A stretch of 32,059 nt of DNA from Candidatus Iainarchaeum sp. (GCA_020053055.1 JAGVNX010000070.1:1-32059), one strand, 5' to 3'; counted from the first letter of the stretch, positions 7,597 through 16,621 are shown. Program-made: numbers and translations. Notes: generated by a model not told the origin, from the letters alone.

Positions 7597-8841
7597 ATGG
7601 CTTTGAAATTAAACAAAAAAATCATTCTTCTTTTCCTCGTAACCTTAGGGCCTGGAATAATCACTTCTGCTGTTGACAATGATGCGGGGGGCATTGCAAC
7701 TTATTCCATTGCGGGTTCGCATTTTGGCTATGCTTTGCTCTGGACAATGATTCCGATTGCAATTCTGCTTTTTTTAGTGCAGGAAATGGGAGTCCGAATG
7801 GGAATTGTCACTGGAAAAGGATTAAGTGATTTGATAAGGGAAAATTTTCGGGTAAAAATCACTGTTCTTTTGATGGTCGGATTGATAATAACAAACATTG
7901 GGAATGTGATTGCAGAGTTTGCAGGAATAGCCGCTTCAGGGGAAATATTTGGAATAAGCAAATTTATTCTTGTGCCGGCCTGCGCTTTTTTTGTATGGGC
8001 ATTGATTGTAAAGGGAAACTATAAAACCCTTGAAAGGGCTTTTTTAGTTGCTTGCCTATTTTATGTCTGTTATGTAATAGCGGGATTAATGGCAAAGCCG
8101 GATTGGATGGCAATTGGAAAAAGCATGGTTACGCCAACAATAAGCACTGATGCCGCATACTTAATGCTAATTGTGGGGCTTGTGGGAACAACAATTGCGC
8201 CGTGGATGCAGTTTTACCTGCAATCCGCAGTTGTCGAAAAAGGATTGAAAAAAGAGCAGTATGCTTATTCAAAAATAGATGTTCTGCTTGGCAGTGCAAT
8301 TACTGTAATAATAATGTTTTTTATAATTGTTGCAACAGCCGCCACTCTTTTTGCGAATGGAATAGCAGTTAATTCCGCAGAAGATGCTGCACTTGCATTA
8401 AAGCCGCTTGCAGGGGTTTATGCTTCGGCTTTGTTTGCAATAGGCTTGTTCGTAGCTTCTCTTTTTGCAGCTGCAATACTGCCGCTTGCAACTGCTTTCT
8501 TTGTTTGCGAGGGTTTCGGATGGAATTCTGGGGTAAACAAAAAAATAAGGGAAGCACCGCAATTTTACGGCCTAATCACTTTTCTTATCGTTGTAGGGGC
8601 AGCAATAATTCTCTGGCCAAATATTCCCTTGCTGCCAATAATGTATTTGTCACAGGTAATCAACGGATTAATGCTTCCGATAATAATGGTCTTAATGCTT
8701 GTTTTGATAAACAACAAAAAAATAATGGGGCAATACAGCAATGGCATTGGATTCAATATTGCAGCGGGAATTGCAATAATTGCATTAAGCGCCCTGAGCA
8801 TAATAATGGCGCTGCAATTTTTTGGAATAAAGCTATTTTAA
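7597..8841 (+). CDS. NRAMP-family/NRAMP-related divalent metal transporter
   Basis: LGPGIITSAVDNDAGGIATYSIAGSHFGY...GTTIAPWMQFYLQSAV; about 11 hydrophobic segments. Confidence 0.85.
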   Translation: MALKLNKKIILLFLVTLGPGIITSAVDNDAGGIATYSIAGSHFGYALLWTMIPIAILLFLVQEMGVRMGIVTGKGLSDLIRENFRVKITVLLMVGLIITNIGNVIAEFAGIAASGEIFGISKFILVPACAFFVWALIVKGNYKTLERAFLVACLFYVCYVIAGLMAKPDWMAIGKSMVTPTISTDAAYLMLIVGLVGTTIAPWMQFYLQSAVVEKGLKKEQYAYSKIDVLLGSAITVIIMFFIIVATAATLFANGIAVNSAEDAALALKPLAGVYASALFAIGLFVASLFAAAILPLATAFFVCEGFGWNSGVNKKIREAPQFYGLITFLIVVGAAIILWPNIPLLPIMYLSQVINGLMLPIIMVLMLVLINNKKIMGQYSNGIGFNIAAGIAIIALSALSIIMALQFFGIKLF

Positions 8842-8895
8842 TGGAAAAAAAAAGGGATGCAAAAAACATGGAAATCATCCAAATCTTAGGCGCAG

Positions 8896-8952
8896 GCCCA
8901 ATGGAAAATAAATGTTTATTTATAAAAATGCAAACAAGAAAAATGCGCCCAA
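8896..8952 (+). repeat. 57-bp direct repeat, copy 1
   Basis: GCCCAATGGAAAATAAATGTTTATTTATAAAAATGCAAACAAGAAAAATGCGCCCAA; 50/57 identical to 9611-9667. Confidence 0.85.
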
Positions 8953-9094
8953 CTGGTTCAATTTAATAAAAAATAAAACTGGGGATCTTACGTTATTTTT
9001 TGAATAAATTGGCTTTTTTTTGCCAGAAATGCGCGTTATTCCGCTGGTTTTTTTTTATACGGCCTTTCAAATATCCTGTTTGGCAATAAAAGCT

Positions 9095-9319
9095 TTATTC
9101 GAGCATTTTGTAGAATTCTTCTTTGTTCATTTTCAAGTCTTGTTTTATGATTTTGAGTAACAGGCCTGTTCCGATTGGTTCGTTGCTGTGTATTGGCACT
9201 GATGTTTTTCTTCCGTCTGGGTGTGCAAATCTATGGTGGCTTCCTGTGATTCTTGTTTGTGTAAAGCCAAGTTTTGCCAATGCTTTAATCATTTCTCTTG
9301 GAGTCACTTGCTTTGGCAA
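9095..9319 (-). CDS. hicA: HicA-family toxin
   Basis: VTPREMIKALAKLGFTQTRITGSHHRFAHPDGRKTSVPIHSNEPIGTGLLLKIIKQ. Confidence 0.9.
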   Translation of the reverse strand: MPKQVTPREMIKALAKLGFTQTRITGSHHRFAHPDGRKTSVPIHSNEPIGTGLLLKIIKQDLKMNKEEFYKMLE

Positions 9320-9322
9320 GAA

Positions 9323-9535
9323 TTACACCTTAACAATTTGGACTCCAACAAATTCTGGTTTTTGCTCTTCTTCTTTTTGTTCTTCCAAGCAGAGCTGAAT
9401 GACTTCTTTTGTTCTTTTGATTAGTTCATCCATTGTTTTTGCTTGAGTGTGGCAGCCTTGCAGTTCTGGAACATCCGCTACAAGCCAGCCTTCTTCATCG
9501 CGTTCAATAATGACAGTAAAATCCTTTTTGGTCAT
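9323..9535 (-). CDS. hicB: HicB-family antitoxin
   Basis: FTVIIERDEEGWLVADVPELQGCHTQAKTMDELIKRTKEVIQLCLEE; immediately upstream of hicA. Confidence 0.88.
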   Translation of the reverse strand: MTKKDFTVIIERDEEGWLVADVPELQGCHTQAKTMDELIKRTKEVIQLCLEEQKEEEQKPEFVGVQIVKV

Positions 9536-9610
9536 TTTAAATCACTAATAATTATCTGCATCGATTCTAATAAAAAACTTTGGAATTCCAAACAAAAAAT
9601 TTGGGTTCGA

Positions 9611-9667
9611 GCCCAATGGAAAATGAGTGTTTATTTATCAAAATGCACGAAAGAAAAATGCACCCAA
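9611..9667 (+). repeat. 57-bp direct repeat, copy 2
   Basis: GCCCAATGGAAAATGAGTGTTTATTTATCAAAATGCACGAAAGAAAAATGCACCCAA. Confidence 0.85.
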
Positions 9668-9670
9668 AAA

Positions 9671-9943
9671 TCAAAATTTTTTGTAGGTGCTTTCTTTTCT
9701 TCTTTCTATTTTTAATATTCTGATTATTTTTTGCTCCCAATATATACAGTAAGTTGTTCGATATCTTGATAGCCTTATTCTGTATGTGTTGGCTTCTCCA
9801 GCGATTTTTCTTAAATCATATTCTTTTGCTGGCACTGGATTTTGCCCCAGTTTTAAGAAAAGTTCGTTTAAGCGTGCCTTTATTTTTTCATCGCATTTTT
9901 TCAAGAACTTTTCGGCATTGTTGCTGAATTTTATTTCAAACAA
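9671..9943 (-). CDS. RelE/ParE-superfamily toxin
   Basis: FEIKFSNNAEKFLKKCDEKIKARLNELFLKL...YDLRKIAGEANTYRIRLSRYRTTYCIYWEQKIIRILKIERRKESTYKKF. Confidence 0.88.
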   Translation of the reverse strand: MFEIKFSNNAEKFLKKCDEKIKARLNELFLKLGQNPVPAKEYDLRKIAGEANTYRIRLSRYRTTYCIYWEQKIIRILKIERRKESTYKKF

Positions 9944-9959
9944 GGGAACCGCCTTTTAT

Positions 9960-10130
9960 TCAGCAAAAAATTTGTTTGAATGATTTTTCTTTGCCCGCTT
10001 CCATTTCTTTTTTTATTTTCCTTATTTGAGCTAATTCTTTTGCCGAAACTTTTTCCTCGGGAATAAGCGCATACTTAACAGTTTCCACTTCGTTTTTCAA
10101 ATCCTTCAATTCTTTATAAATCAGTTCCAT
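9960..10130 (-). CDS. RelB-like antitoxin (ORF can extend to 10208 with a hydrophobic N-terminus)
   Basis: MELIYKELKDLKNEVETVKYALIPEEKVSAKELAQIRKIKKEMEAGKEKSFKQIFC, 16 bp upstream of the RelE-like toxin. Confidence 0.65.
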   Translation of the reverse strand: MELIYKELKDLKNEVETVKYALIPEEKVSAKELAQIRKIKKEMEAGKEKSFKQIFC

Positions 10131-10278
10131 TGTAACAGCCGCCATAACAACACTAAAAATAATAATGCGCAAAACAATATAAAAAACAATGCCAATCACA
10201 AACGCCAATAGCGTTGAGCTAGGCTTTTTACCTCAGCAAAAACAAAATATTTAAATGCAGTTTAATTATTATGTTTGT

Positions 10279-10629
10279 ATGTTTTCAAAAAGAATGGCTT
10301 TATTGTCAGTTGCATTATTATTGTTTGCTTTGGTGTTTGCTGGCTGTGCGTACAATCAACCAGATTGCACTAACTATGCTTTGGATGAATCTCATAAAAT
10401 ATCAGATGACGCAAAAAAGCCACATGGGACTTGGGGCAATATGAACTCTCCTGATAATAATTCTGAATTGGAACAAATAGTTATTGACCCTGATGATCCA
10501 AACATGATGGATGAACCCTGGAGAGTTGCTTACTACTCTAAAACAGAAAATGTTTTTTGGATTGCAGACATGCCGGGGTTTGAAGTAAATTGGTATGGCC
10601 CTTATCCAAGCAAACCTTGCTTAAGCTAA
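10279..10629 (+). CDS. small secreted lipoprotein, unknown function
   Basis: MFSKRMALLSVALLLFALVFAGCAYN signal peptide with lipobox-like FAGC. Confidence 0.65.
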   Translation: MFSKRMALLSVALLLFALVFAGCAYNQPDCTNYALDESHKISDDAKKPHGTWGNMNSPDNNSELEQIVIDPDDPNMMDEPWRVAYYSKTENVFWIADMPGFEVNWYGPYPSKPCLS

Positions 10630-10721
10630 TTTCAAACTTTTGAGTCAGAAACCGCAAAAATTGTGTTCAGACCATGGAAAACGGCTGTTTATGGCTGCAA
10701 TCCCGCAAAAAAGAATTTTCT

Positions 10722-11105
10722 TTATGCTTCAATTATTTTGTTTATGTCTTTTTTTTGGATTATTAAGTCAAGGCCGCCTGCAGCTGCCTTTCCGTCTATT
10801 AACTGGCCTTCTTTGCCTGTAAAGCCGGAACTGCTGATTGTCATTCTCAAATCAATTTTGAATTTGTTGCCGGCGATTCTTTGAATCTGGCCGCTGATAG
10901 TGTTTACTTCAAAAAGGCCTTCGGATTTTGTGCCAATAATGCTTCCATGCAAACCATGTGAAATCAGGTTAATTTCTTTTATTTTGCCCCTGCCTTCCTG
11001 AAAAATGCCGTAAGCAACTTGGTTGTCCTCGGCAAATTTTTCGATTGAATTCATTATTTCAGAATTGTTGCTAATCTTAAGAGTCAAAAAGTTTTCAGCC
11101 ATCAA
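10722..11105 (-). CDS. PPC/DUF296-like domain protein
   Basis: VAYGIFQEGRGKIKEINLISHGLHGSIIGTKSEGLFEVNTISGQI...GFTGKEGQLIDGKAAAGGLDLII. Confidence 0.6.
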   Translation of the reverse strand: MMAENFLTLKISNNSEIMNSIEKFAEDNQVAYGIFQEGRGKIKEINLISHGLHGSIIGTKSEGLFEVNTISGQIQRIAGNKFKIDLRMTISSSGFTGKEGQLIDGKAAAGGLDLIIQKKDINKIIEA

Positions 11106-11241
11106 ATCACCCCTATAAAAAAAGACCGATTTTTTCGCACTGCTTAAAAAAAATACCCCTTCAATCTCTATTTAAATCTATTCAAAAATCGGTTTAAACA
11201 TAAAAAAAAGGATTAAATATTGGGATTGCCTTATTTGTTAA

Positions 11242-13386
11242 GTGGCTTTTTTGGATTCTTTGGAAAAAATGTTTGACCCAAAGTCAATTGCAATAATTGG
11301 CGCAAGCGACCATCAGGACAGTGTGGGCCAGGCATTAATGAAAAATCTTGTTGGAAGCGGTTATGCCGGAAGCATTTATCCGGTGAATCCAAAAAGAAAA
11401 AATGTTTTTGGAATCCATTGTTACAAAAGCATTGGGCTGGTTCCTGAAAAAATTGACTTGGCAATAATTGCACTCCCTTCTTTTATTGTTCCAAGAATAG
11501 CAAGGCAGTGCGTCAGGGCAGGAGTGAAATCAATAATTGTAATCAGCTCTGGTTTTTCAGAAATAGGGAAAAAAGGGATTAAGCTTGAAAAAGACTTGAA
11601 AGAAGCAATTGCAGGCACTGGCATAAGGCTGCTTGGGCCGAATTGCCTGGGTTATATTCGGCCTGACAAAAAAATCAATGCGAGCTTTGCAATACGGAAT
11701 GCCTTGCCCGGAAAACTCGCGCTAATAAGCCAGTCTGGAGCGCTTTGTTCCGGAATTCTGGATTGGGCGCAAAAAGAAAATGTCGGCTTCAAGTATTTCA
11801 TTTCAATCGGCGGAATGCTGGACATTGGCTTTGAAGACATAATTGAATTTCTTGAAAAAGACCCTGAAATAGAAAGCCTTGTTTTGTACATGGAAAGCAT
11901 GAAAGATTCTGAAAAATTTTTGAATGCAGCAAAAAATTTTGCAAAAAAAAAGCCGATTATTGTTGCAAAATCCGGGCGGTTTGAAGAAAGTGCAAAAGCA
12001 GCTGTTTCCCATACGGGCGCAATGGCCGGCAATGATGCTGTTTTTGACGCGGCATTCAGGAGAGCAGGCATTGTAAGAGTGGAAGAAATACAGGATTTGC
12101 TTGCCTGTTCAGAGGCATTCTCAAAACAACTGGTTCCAAAAGGAAACAAAATTTTGGTCATAACAAATGCAGGCGGCCCGGGAGTAATGGCAACAGATGC
12201 AATAATAAAAAACGGGTGCAGGCTTGCAGTGCTTTCAAGGGAAACAATGAGAAAACTCAACAGGGTTCTTCCAAAAAACTGGAGCCACAATAATCCAATA
12301 GACCTTCTTGGAGATGCAAGCCCTGAAAGATATGCAAAAGCATTTGAAATTGCGCTTAAGGAGAAAAATGCTGATTGCATAATTGTCATTCTTACGCCCC
12401 AGGCAATTTCAAATCCATCCGGGGTTGCACTGCAAATAGCTAAAAAAGCAAAGAATTGTGGAAAAACAATTCTTGCAAGCTGGATAGGGGAAAATTTTGT
12501 GGAACAAGGCAGGGAAATTTTGCAGAAAAACAGCATTCCAAATTTTGAAACTCCGGAAGAAGCAGCAAGAGTATTCAGTTACATGAACCAGTACAGGGAA
12601 AACATAAAGAACACTTATGAATTGCATTGCGAGCTTCCTGCAATGCACAGGCCAGACAAAGAAAAAATTGCTTTGGAAATAAAAAAAATTTTGAAACAAA
12701 AAAGGCTTGTGCTTAATGAAATAGAATCAAAAGAAATCCTCAAGGCATACGGAATCCCGGTTAATGAAACCCTTTTTGCAAAAACCTTGGAAGAAGCTGT
12801 TCTCAAAGCAAAGCAAATCGGGTTTCCAGTTGCAATGAAAATTGTTTCAAACGAAATAACCCACAAAACAGATGCAAAAGGAATTTGCTTGAACCTTTCC
12901 AATGAAAAAGAAGTCGAAAAAGCTTTTTCACAAATCACTGCAAACGCAAAAAAATTCAATTCCCACGCAAAAATTGCAGGGATAAGCGTGCAAAAAATGG
13001 TTGAATCATCAGGAATTGAACTGATTATTGGCGCAAAAACAGACCCCACATTCGGAAAAGTATTATTGTTCGGCCTTGGAGGAACAGCAACAGAAATATT
13101 CCAGGACAAAAGCCTGGAATTAATTCCCCTGACAAAAAATGCGCCCTGTGAAATAGTGCAGAGGACAAAAGTTTACAAATTATTAAAAGGATACAGGAAC
13201 AAATTCAAGGCAGACCTGACAGAGCTGGCGGGAATCCTGGAAAGCTTTTCGCATTTTGCAAACGATTTCAAAGAAACAGTTGAAGAAGCAGACATAAATC
13301 CCCTGCTGGTTTCAAACGGAAAACTAATTGCTGTTGACGCAAGAATAGTGCTGGCAAAAAAAGCACAAAAAACAGGCCTGAAATAA
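11242..13386 (+). CDS. acetate/acyl-CoA ligase (ADP-forming), fused alpha and beta subunits
   Basis: FDPKSIAIIGASDHQDSVGQALMKNLVGSGYAGSIYPVNPK; GPNCLGYI; AVSHTGAMAG; ATP-grasp region FPVAMKIVSNEITHKTDAKGI; ADINPLLV. Confidence 0.95.
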   Translation: MAFLDSLEKMFDPKSIAIIGASDHQDSVGQALMKNLVGSGYAGSIYPVNPKRKNVFGIHCYKSIGLVPEKIDLAIIALPSFIVPRIARQCVRAGVKSIIVISSGFSEIGKKGIKLEKDLKEAIAGTGIRLLGPNCLGYIRPDKKINASFAIRNALPGKLALISQSGALCSGILDWAQKENVGFKYFISIGGMLDIGFEDIIEFLEKDPEIESLVLYMESMKDSEKFLNAAKNFAKKKPIIVAKSGRFEESAKAAVSHTGAMAGNDAVFDAAFRRAGIVRVEEIQDLLACSEAFSKQLVPKGNKILVITNAGGPGVMATDAIIKNGCRLAVLSRETMRKLNRVLPKNWSHNNPIDLLGDASPERYAKAFEIALKEKNADCIIVILTPQAISNPSGVALQIAKKAKNCGKTILASWIGENFVEQGREILQKNSIPNFETPEEAARVFSYMNQYRENIKNTYELHCELPAMHRPDKEKIALEIKKILKQKRLVLNEIESKEILKAYGIPVNETLFAKTLEEAVLKAKQIGFPVAMKIVSNEITHKTDAKGICLNLSNEKEVEKAFSQITANAKKFNSHAKIAGISVQKMVESSGIELIIGAKTDPTFGKVLLFGLGGTATEIFQDKSLELIPLTKNAPCEIVQRTKVYKLLKGYRNKFKADLTELAGILESFSHFANDFKETVEEADINPLLVSNGKLIAVDARIVLAKKAQKTGLK

Positions 13387-13413
13387 AGTTGATTAAACGC
13401 GATTTTGTTTTCG

Positions 13414-13857
13414 CTATCCGATGTTGATTTGGATGCGTTTACTAATGTCTATTCCGAATGAAAGGTCCAAAGCAGCTTTTATGTACCATTGGGTATTGGA
13501 AGCCAATCGGCCAACGAAAGGAATTGCTTGAAGTATGCCGCGAGTTAATGGGTCAATTTTTTGGTTTGCAAAGTTTTCCGGAATTTTAATCTCAAAAGAA
13601 TACTGTTTTTCTCCGGCATATTCTTTTTCTCCATCCAAATCAATTGAGAATGTGTAGACGCGCATTGGTACTCGATTTGTTCTTGCCCCGGATTGCCGCG
13701 TTTCAAGCCGCTCGCCAAAAAACTCCACATAAACTCGTTTTGCTTTTTTTGGATTGTTTACTTTTAGCCAGACTGTTCCAGTAATTGTTTCGCCGGGCAA
13801 AAAAATGAGTTTGTTTAATTTGACTTCAATTTTTCCTTCGCCAATTCCAAAAACCAT
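13414..13857 (-). CDS. arrestin-like / Spo0M-like domain protein
   Basis: GEGKIEVKLNKLIFLPGETITGTVWLKVNNPKKAKRVYVEFFGE...YSFEIKIPENF...WYIKAALDL. Confidence 0.65.
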   Translation of the reverse strand: MVFGIGEGKIEVKLNKLIFLPGETITGTVWLKVNNPKKAKRVYVEFFGERLETRQSGARTNRVPMRVYTFSIDLDGEKEYAGEKQYSFEIKIPENFANQKIDPLTRGILQAIPFVGRLASNTQWYIKAALDLSFGIDISKRIQINIG

Positions 13858-14007
13858 TTTTCTACGCCCCATGCACTTACTACAGTATACTTATTAATTG
13901 CAAAATATTTAAGCTTGAGTGCGCTGATTAAGTATTTTTGGCGATAGTTTATATTCCCAGATTTTTTGCAAAGGTTTTTATTCAGAAGTCACAATAGGGT
14001 AAATGAT

Positions 14008-15297
14008 ATGAAAACAAAATTTTTGTTAATAATCGGTTTAGTTGCTGTTGTTGTTTTGCTTGCAGGATGCACTCAAAATCAACTTTCTTCTCCAGTGCCA
14101 GAAGGCAAAAAAAATTGTGGAACTGACATTTCCTGTTTTGCAAACGCTGCTTTGGACAATTGTAAGCAAGCAAGTGTGACAAGCACTTTTAGCGTAAATT
14201 TGTTTGGGGTTACACAAACAACTACCATGGATATAGAAAGCAAAGGCATTGAAGGCACAAAGTGTATTTTGTATCAAAAATATATAAAGAACGAAATTGA
14301 GTTTCCACCAGAACTTTTGCAAAATATGACTGAAGAGCAAATAACCGAGGCAAAACAACTAGCAAAAATTTTTGAAGGCAAAGATATGACTTGCAAGCTT
14401 GAAAAACAAGAATTTTATGATTACATTGGCAACATTAAATCATTCGTAGAAACTGGCAGCGGCTCGTTCTCATCAGACGATTTGCCAAAAGAAAAATGCA
14501 CTGGAAGCATTTACGAAATAAGCGACCAATGCCAAACTAATACCGAATGTAATGACAACGATAATTCCACAAAAGACGAATGTAAAGAAAGTTCAAAACT
14601 ATGTGTTCACACTCCAATCATTAGTTGCACAAATAGTGACAATTATTGCCCAAGCAATTGCAATAGTGAAAATGATAGTGACTGCAAGAATAATTCTTGT
14701 GGAGAGTTGAGTGGAAGAATTTGTGCTATTGATGAGCAATGCTCTACAAACTATGTTAGTGCTTCCGATAGCACGAAATGTTGCTTGTCTGTTTGTGAAA
14801 AGATTAATAGTTGCGGTAATGTTAATTGTTCTGATGACCAAAAATGTGTTAGTGGCAATTGTGTTTTGAAAACCTGTGCTGAAAAAAATGGCATTGTTTG
14901 TTCAAGTAATCAAACTTGCAATGGAATTGGCACTAATAGTTTTGATGCTCAATCCTGTTGTATTGGAACTTGCGAATCAAGCAACACCGCACCCTCAAAT
15001 GCCTACTTTGAAGGAAACGAACTAACAAACCTAACAGGCAAAGGCACTTACACAGGACAAACCCTAAAAATAAAAATCATGAGCATAAGCGCTACAGGCA
15101 CAACCTATTCTGCAAGACTCGAACTATACTCCGGAACAACACTAATTGATTCTGAAACAGTCTCTGCAGGAACAAGACTAGACCAAACATTCCTAAGCAA
15201 CGGAAACTACATCCTAGCAGACCAAGTCACAATAACAACAATAGCAGTCGAAACTTCCACAAACAAAGGCTACATACTATTCAATGTGGTAACATAG
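14008..15297 (+). CDS. secreted Cys-rich lipoprotein
   Basis: MKTKFLLIIGLVAVVVLLAGCTQNQ lipobox; two related Cys-rich repeats at about 14699-14799 and 14873-14972; C-terminal beta-rich domain. Confidence 0.8.
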   Translation: MKTKFLLIIGLVAVVVLLAGCTQNQLSSPVPEGKKNCGTDISCFANAALDNCKQASVTSTFSVNLFGVTQTTTMDIESKGIEGTKCILYQKYIKNEIEFPPELLQNMTEEQITEAKQLAKIFEGKDMTCKLEKQEFYDYIGNIKSFVETGSGSFSSDDLPKEKCTGSIYEISDQCQTNTECNDNDNSTKDECKESSKLCVHTPIISCTNSDNYCPSNCNSENDSDCKNNSCGELSGRICAIDEQCSTNYVSASDSTKCCLSVCEKINSCGNVNCSDDQKCVSGNCVLKTCAEKNGIVCSSNQTCNGIGTNSFDAQSCCIGTCESSNTAPSNAYFEGNELTNLTGKGTYTGQTLKIKIMSISATGTTYSARLELYSGTTLIDSETVSAGTRLDQTFLSNGNYILADQVTITTIAVETSTNKGYILFNVVT

Positions 15298-15396
15298 ATT
15301 TCACAAAGCAGTGCTTGTAAAATCATATGACAATTAATTGAGCAAAATAACAAAATCCAGAATAGTTTCTTAAAAATTTTGCACATTAGTGTTTCT

Positions 15397-16257
15397 ATGG
15401 TTCTTGCACAAATTTTTGCAGCAATAATAGTTCTGATAATCATAGGCGTTATTGTTTGGGGCTACTACTACCAAAACCGACGGAAACATTTGCTTTTGAA
15501 ATTGAAAGAAATGGATTCGTTACCCCCGCCAAATGAGCACGCTGTTTTTTTTGAAGGCATTGTAACAAAACCTGTGTACTATGCTCCATTCGACGGCCAA
15601 GAATGCGGGTTTTTTGCTTTGCACATTTGGAAAAAAACTTCAAGTTTAATCAAAAAAGCAGGGCTTGGAACGCTAAATGCGTTTGAACTTGTTTATTTAA
15701 GTGGTGATTTTTTTGTCCAGCACAAGACCAGCAATCAAGAATATAGAATAGCAGTGGTTGATTGTTATGAACAGTTTTTGGGGTCAACAATCGCATTGTC
15801 CCAATTTGCACGGCCTTTTTTGGCAGGAGAAAAAAGCCAGCGAAAAGATTCTATAATTGAAATCAACGCCCAAAACAGAGCCAGTGAATCAGCGCTAAGT
15901 GTCTTGTTTGGGTATTACAATGGAAAGGCAGAAAGCGGAACACGCGTGTCAGTGCCATTCTATCAAAAAAATGTTTCAACCATTTATAGTGTAAAGCCCA
16001 AAGCAAATATTGATTTCAAAGTACAAGAATTTACAGTCGGAAATAATCTGCCAGACAGAATTATCGAATTGTTAAGGAAAAAAAGTGCATTCGACCAGTT
16101 CCTGCAAAACGGCGATGTTCTAGTTATAACACAGCTTGCAATTCCAATAGGCCAGGGAGTGTTCGTATCCGGAACGCAAGGCTCATCCGCAAACTCGATT
16201 CTACTTAGGCCTTCACAAATAGGAATATCAATTTCCTACAAAGACCCATCAAAATAA
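15397..16257 (+). CDS. membrane-anchored protein, weak resemblance to GIDE-type domain
   Basis: N-terminal TM (AQIFAAIIVLIIIGVIVWGYYY); FFEGIVTKPVYYAPFDGQECGFFALHIWKKTSS; ATG at 15397 about 25 nt after TTAAAAA, apparently leaderless. Confidence 0.5.
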   Translation: MVLAQIFAAIIVLIIIGVIVWGYYYQNRRKHLLLKLKEMDSLPPPNEHAVFFEGIVTKPVYYAPFDGQECGFFALHIWKKTSSLIKKAGLGTLNAFELVYLSGDFFVQHKTSNQEYRIAVVDCYEQFLGSTIALSQFARPFLAGEKSQRKDSIIEINAQNRASESALSVLFGYYNGKAESGTRVSVPFYQKNVSTIYSVKPKANIDFKVQEFTVGNNLPDRIIELLRKKSAFDQFLQNGDVLVITQLAIPIGQGVFVSGTQGSSANSILLRPSQIGISISYKDPSK

Positions 16258-16262
16258 ACAAA

Positions 16263-16281
16263 AAAGGCCAAGACTGCCTTT
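16263..16281 (+). terminator. short hairpin AAAGGC-caagact-GCCTTT after the stop at 16257
   Basis: 6-bp perfect stem, 7-nt loop, 5 nt after the stop. Confidence 0.35.
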
Positions 16282-16306
16282 CCAATAACATAGGTTTAAA
16301 AATAGC

Positions 16307-16322
16307 GTGAATTATAATTCAC
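16307..16322. promoter_or_regulatory. 16-bp perfect palindrome GTGAATTATAATTCAC, probable operator of the ArsR-type gene
   Basis: Lies between a TATA-like TTTAAAAAT and the ATG at 16325. Confidence 0.65.
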
Positions 16323-16324
16323 AT

Positions 16325-16621
16325 ATGGAAAAGTGCGAGAAACAGCTTTTTTTCGGCATGTTTGCCAATAAGCTAAAAGTCCAGATTTTGGAAGAGTTGA
16401 TGGCAAGGCCAATGGGTGTTACAGAAATTTCGAACGCGGTTGATGCTGAAAGAAGCAATGTTTCACATGCCTTGCTTTCAATGAATTCCTGCAAAATTGT
16501 GGGAGTTGAACAGGATGGCAGGCAGAGGCGTTATTATTTGAACAGGGAAACTGTGCTGCCAATGATGAAGCTTGCGGAAAAGCATGTTTCAAGGAACTGC
16601 AGCAAATGCTTTGCAAAATAA
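16325..16621 (+). CDS. ArsR-family winged-HTH regulator with C-terminal CxxC
   Basis: ANKLKVQILEELMARPMGVTEISNAVDAERSNVSHALLSMNSCKIVGVEQDGRQRRYYLN...NCSKCFAK. Confidence 0.85.
   Translation: MEKCEKQLFFGMFANKLKVQILEELMARPMGVTEISNAVDAERSNVSHALLSMNSCKIVGVEQDGRQRRYYLNRETVLPMMKLAEKHVSRNCSKCFAK

Noticed and set aside
8505-8966. 153-aa + ORF overlapping the NRAMP-like gene
   Set aside because: Out-of-frame reading of the transporter 3' half running into the 57-bp repeat; composition not protein-like.
9596-9620. tRNA T-arm-like GGGTTCGAGCCC
   Set aside because: No acceptor, D-arm or anticodon arm can be built around it; it is a simple hairpin at the edge of the 57-bp repeat.
11652-12536. 294-aa minus-strand ORF
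   Set aside because: Antisense shadow of the ADP-forming acyl-CoA synthetase gene.
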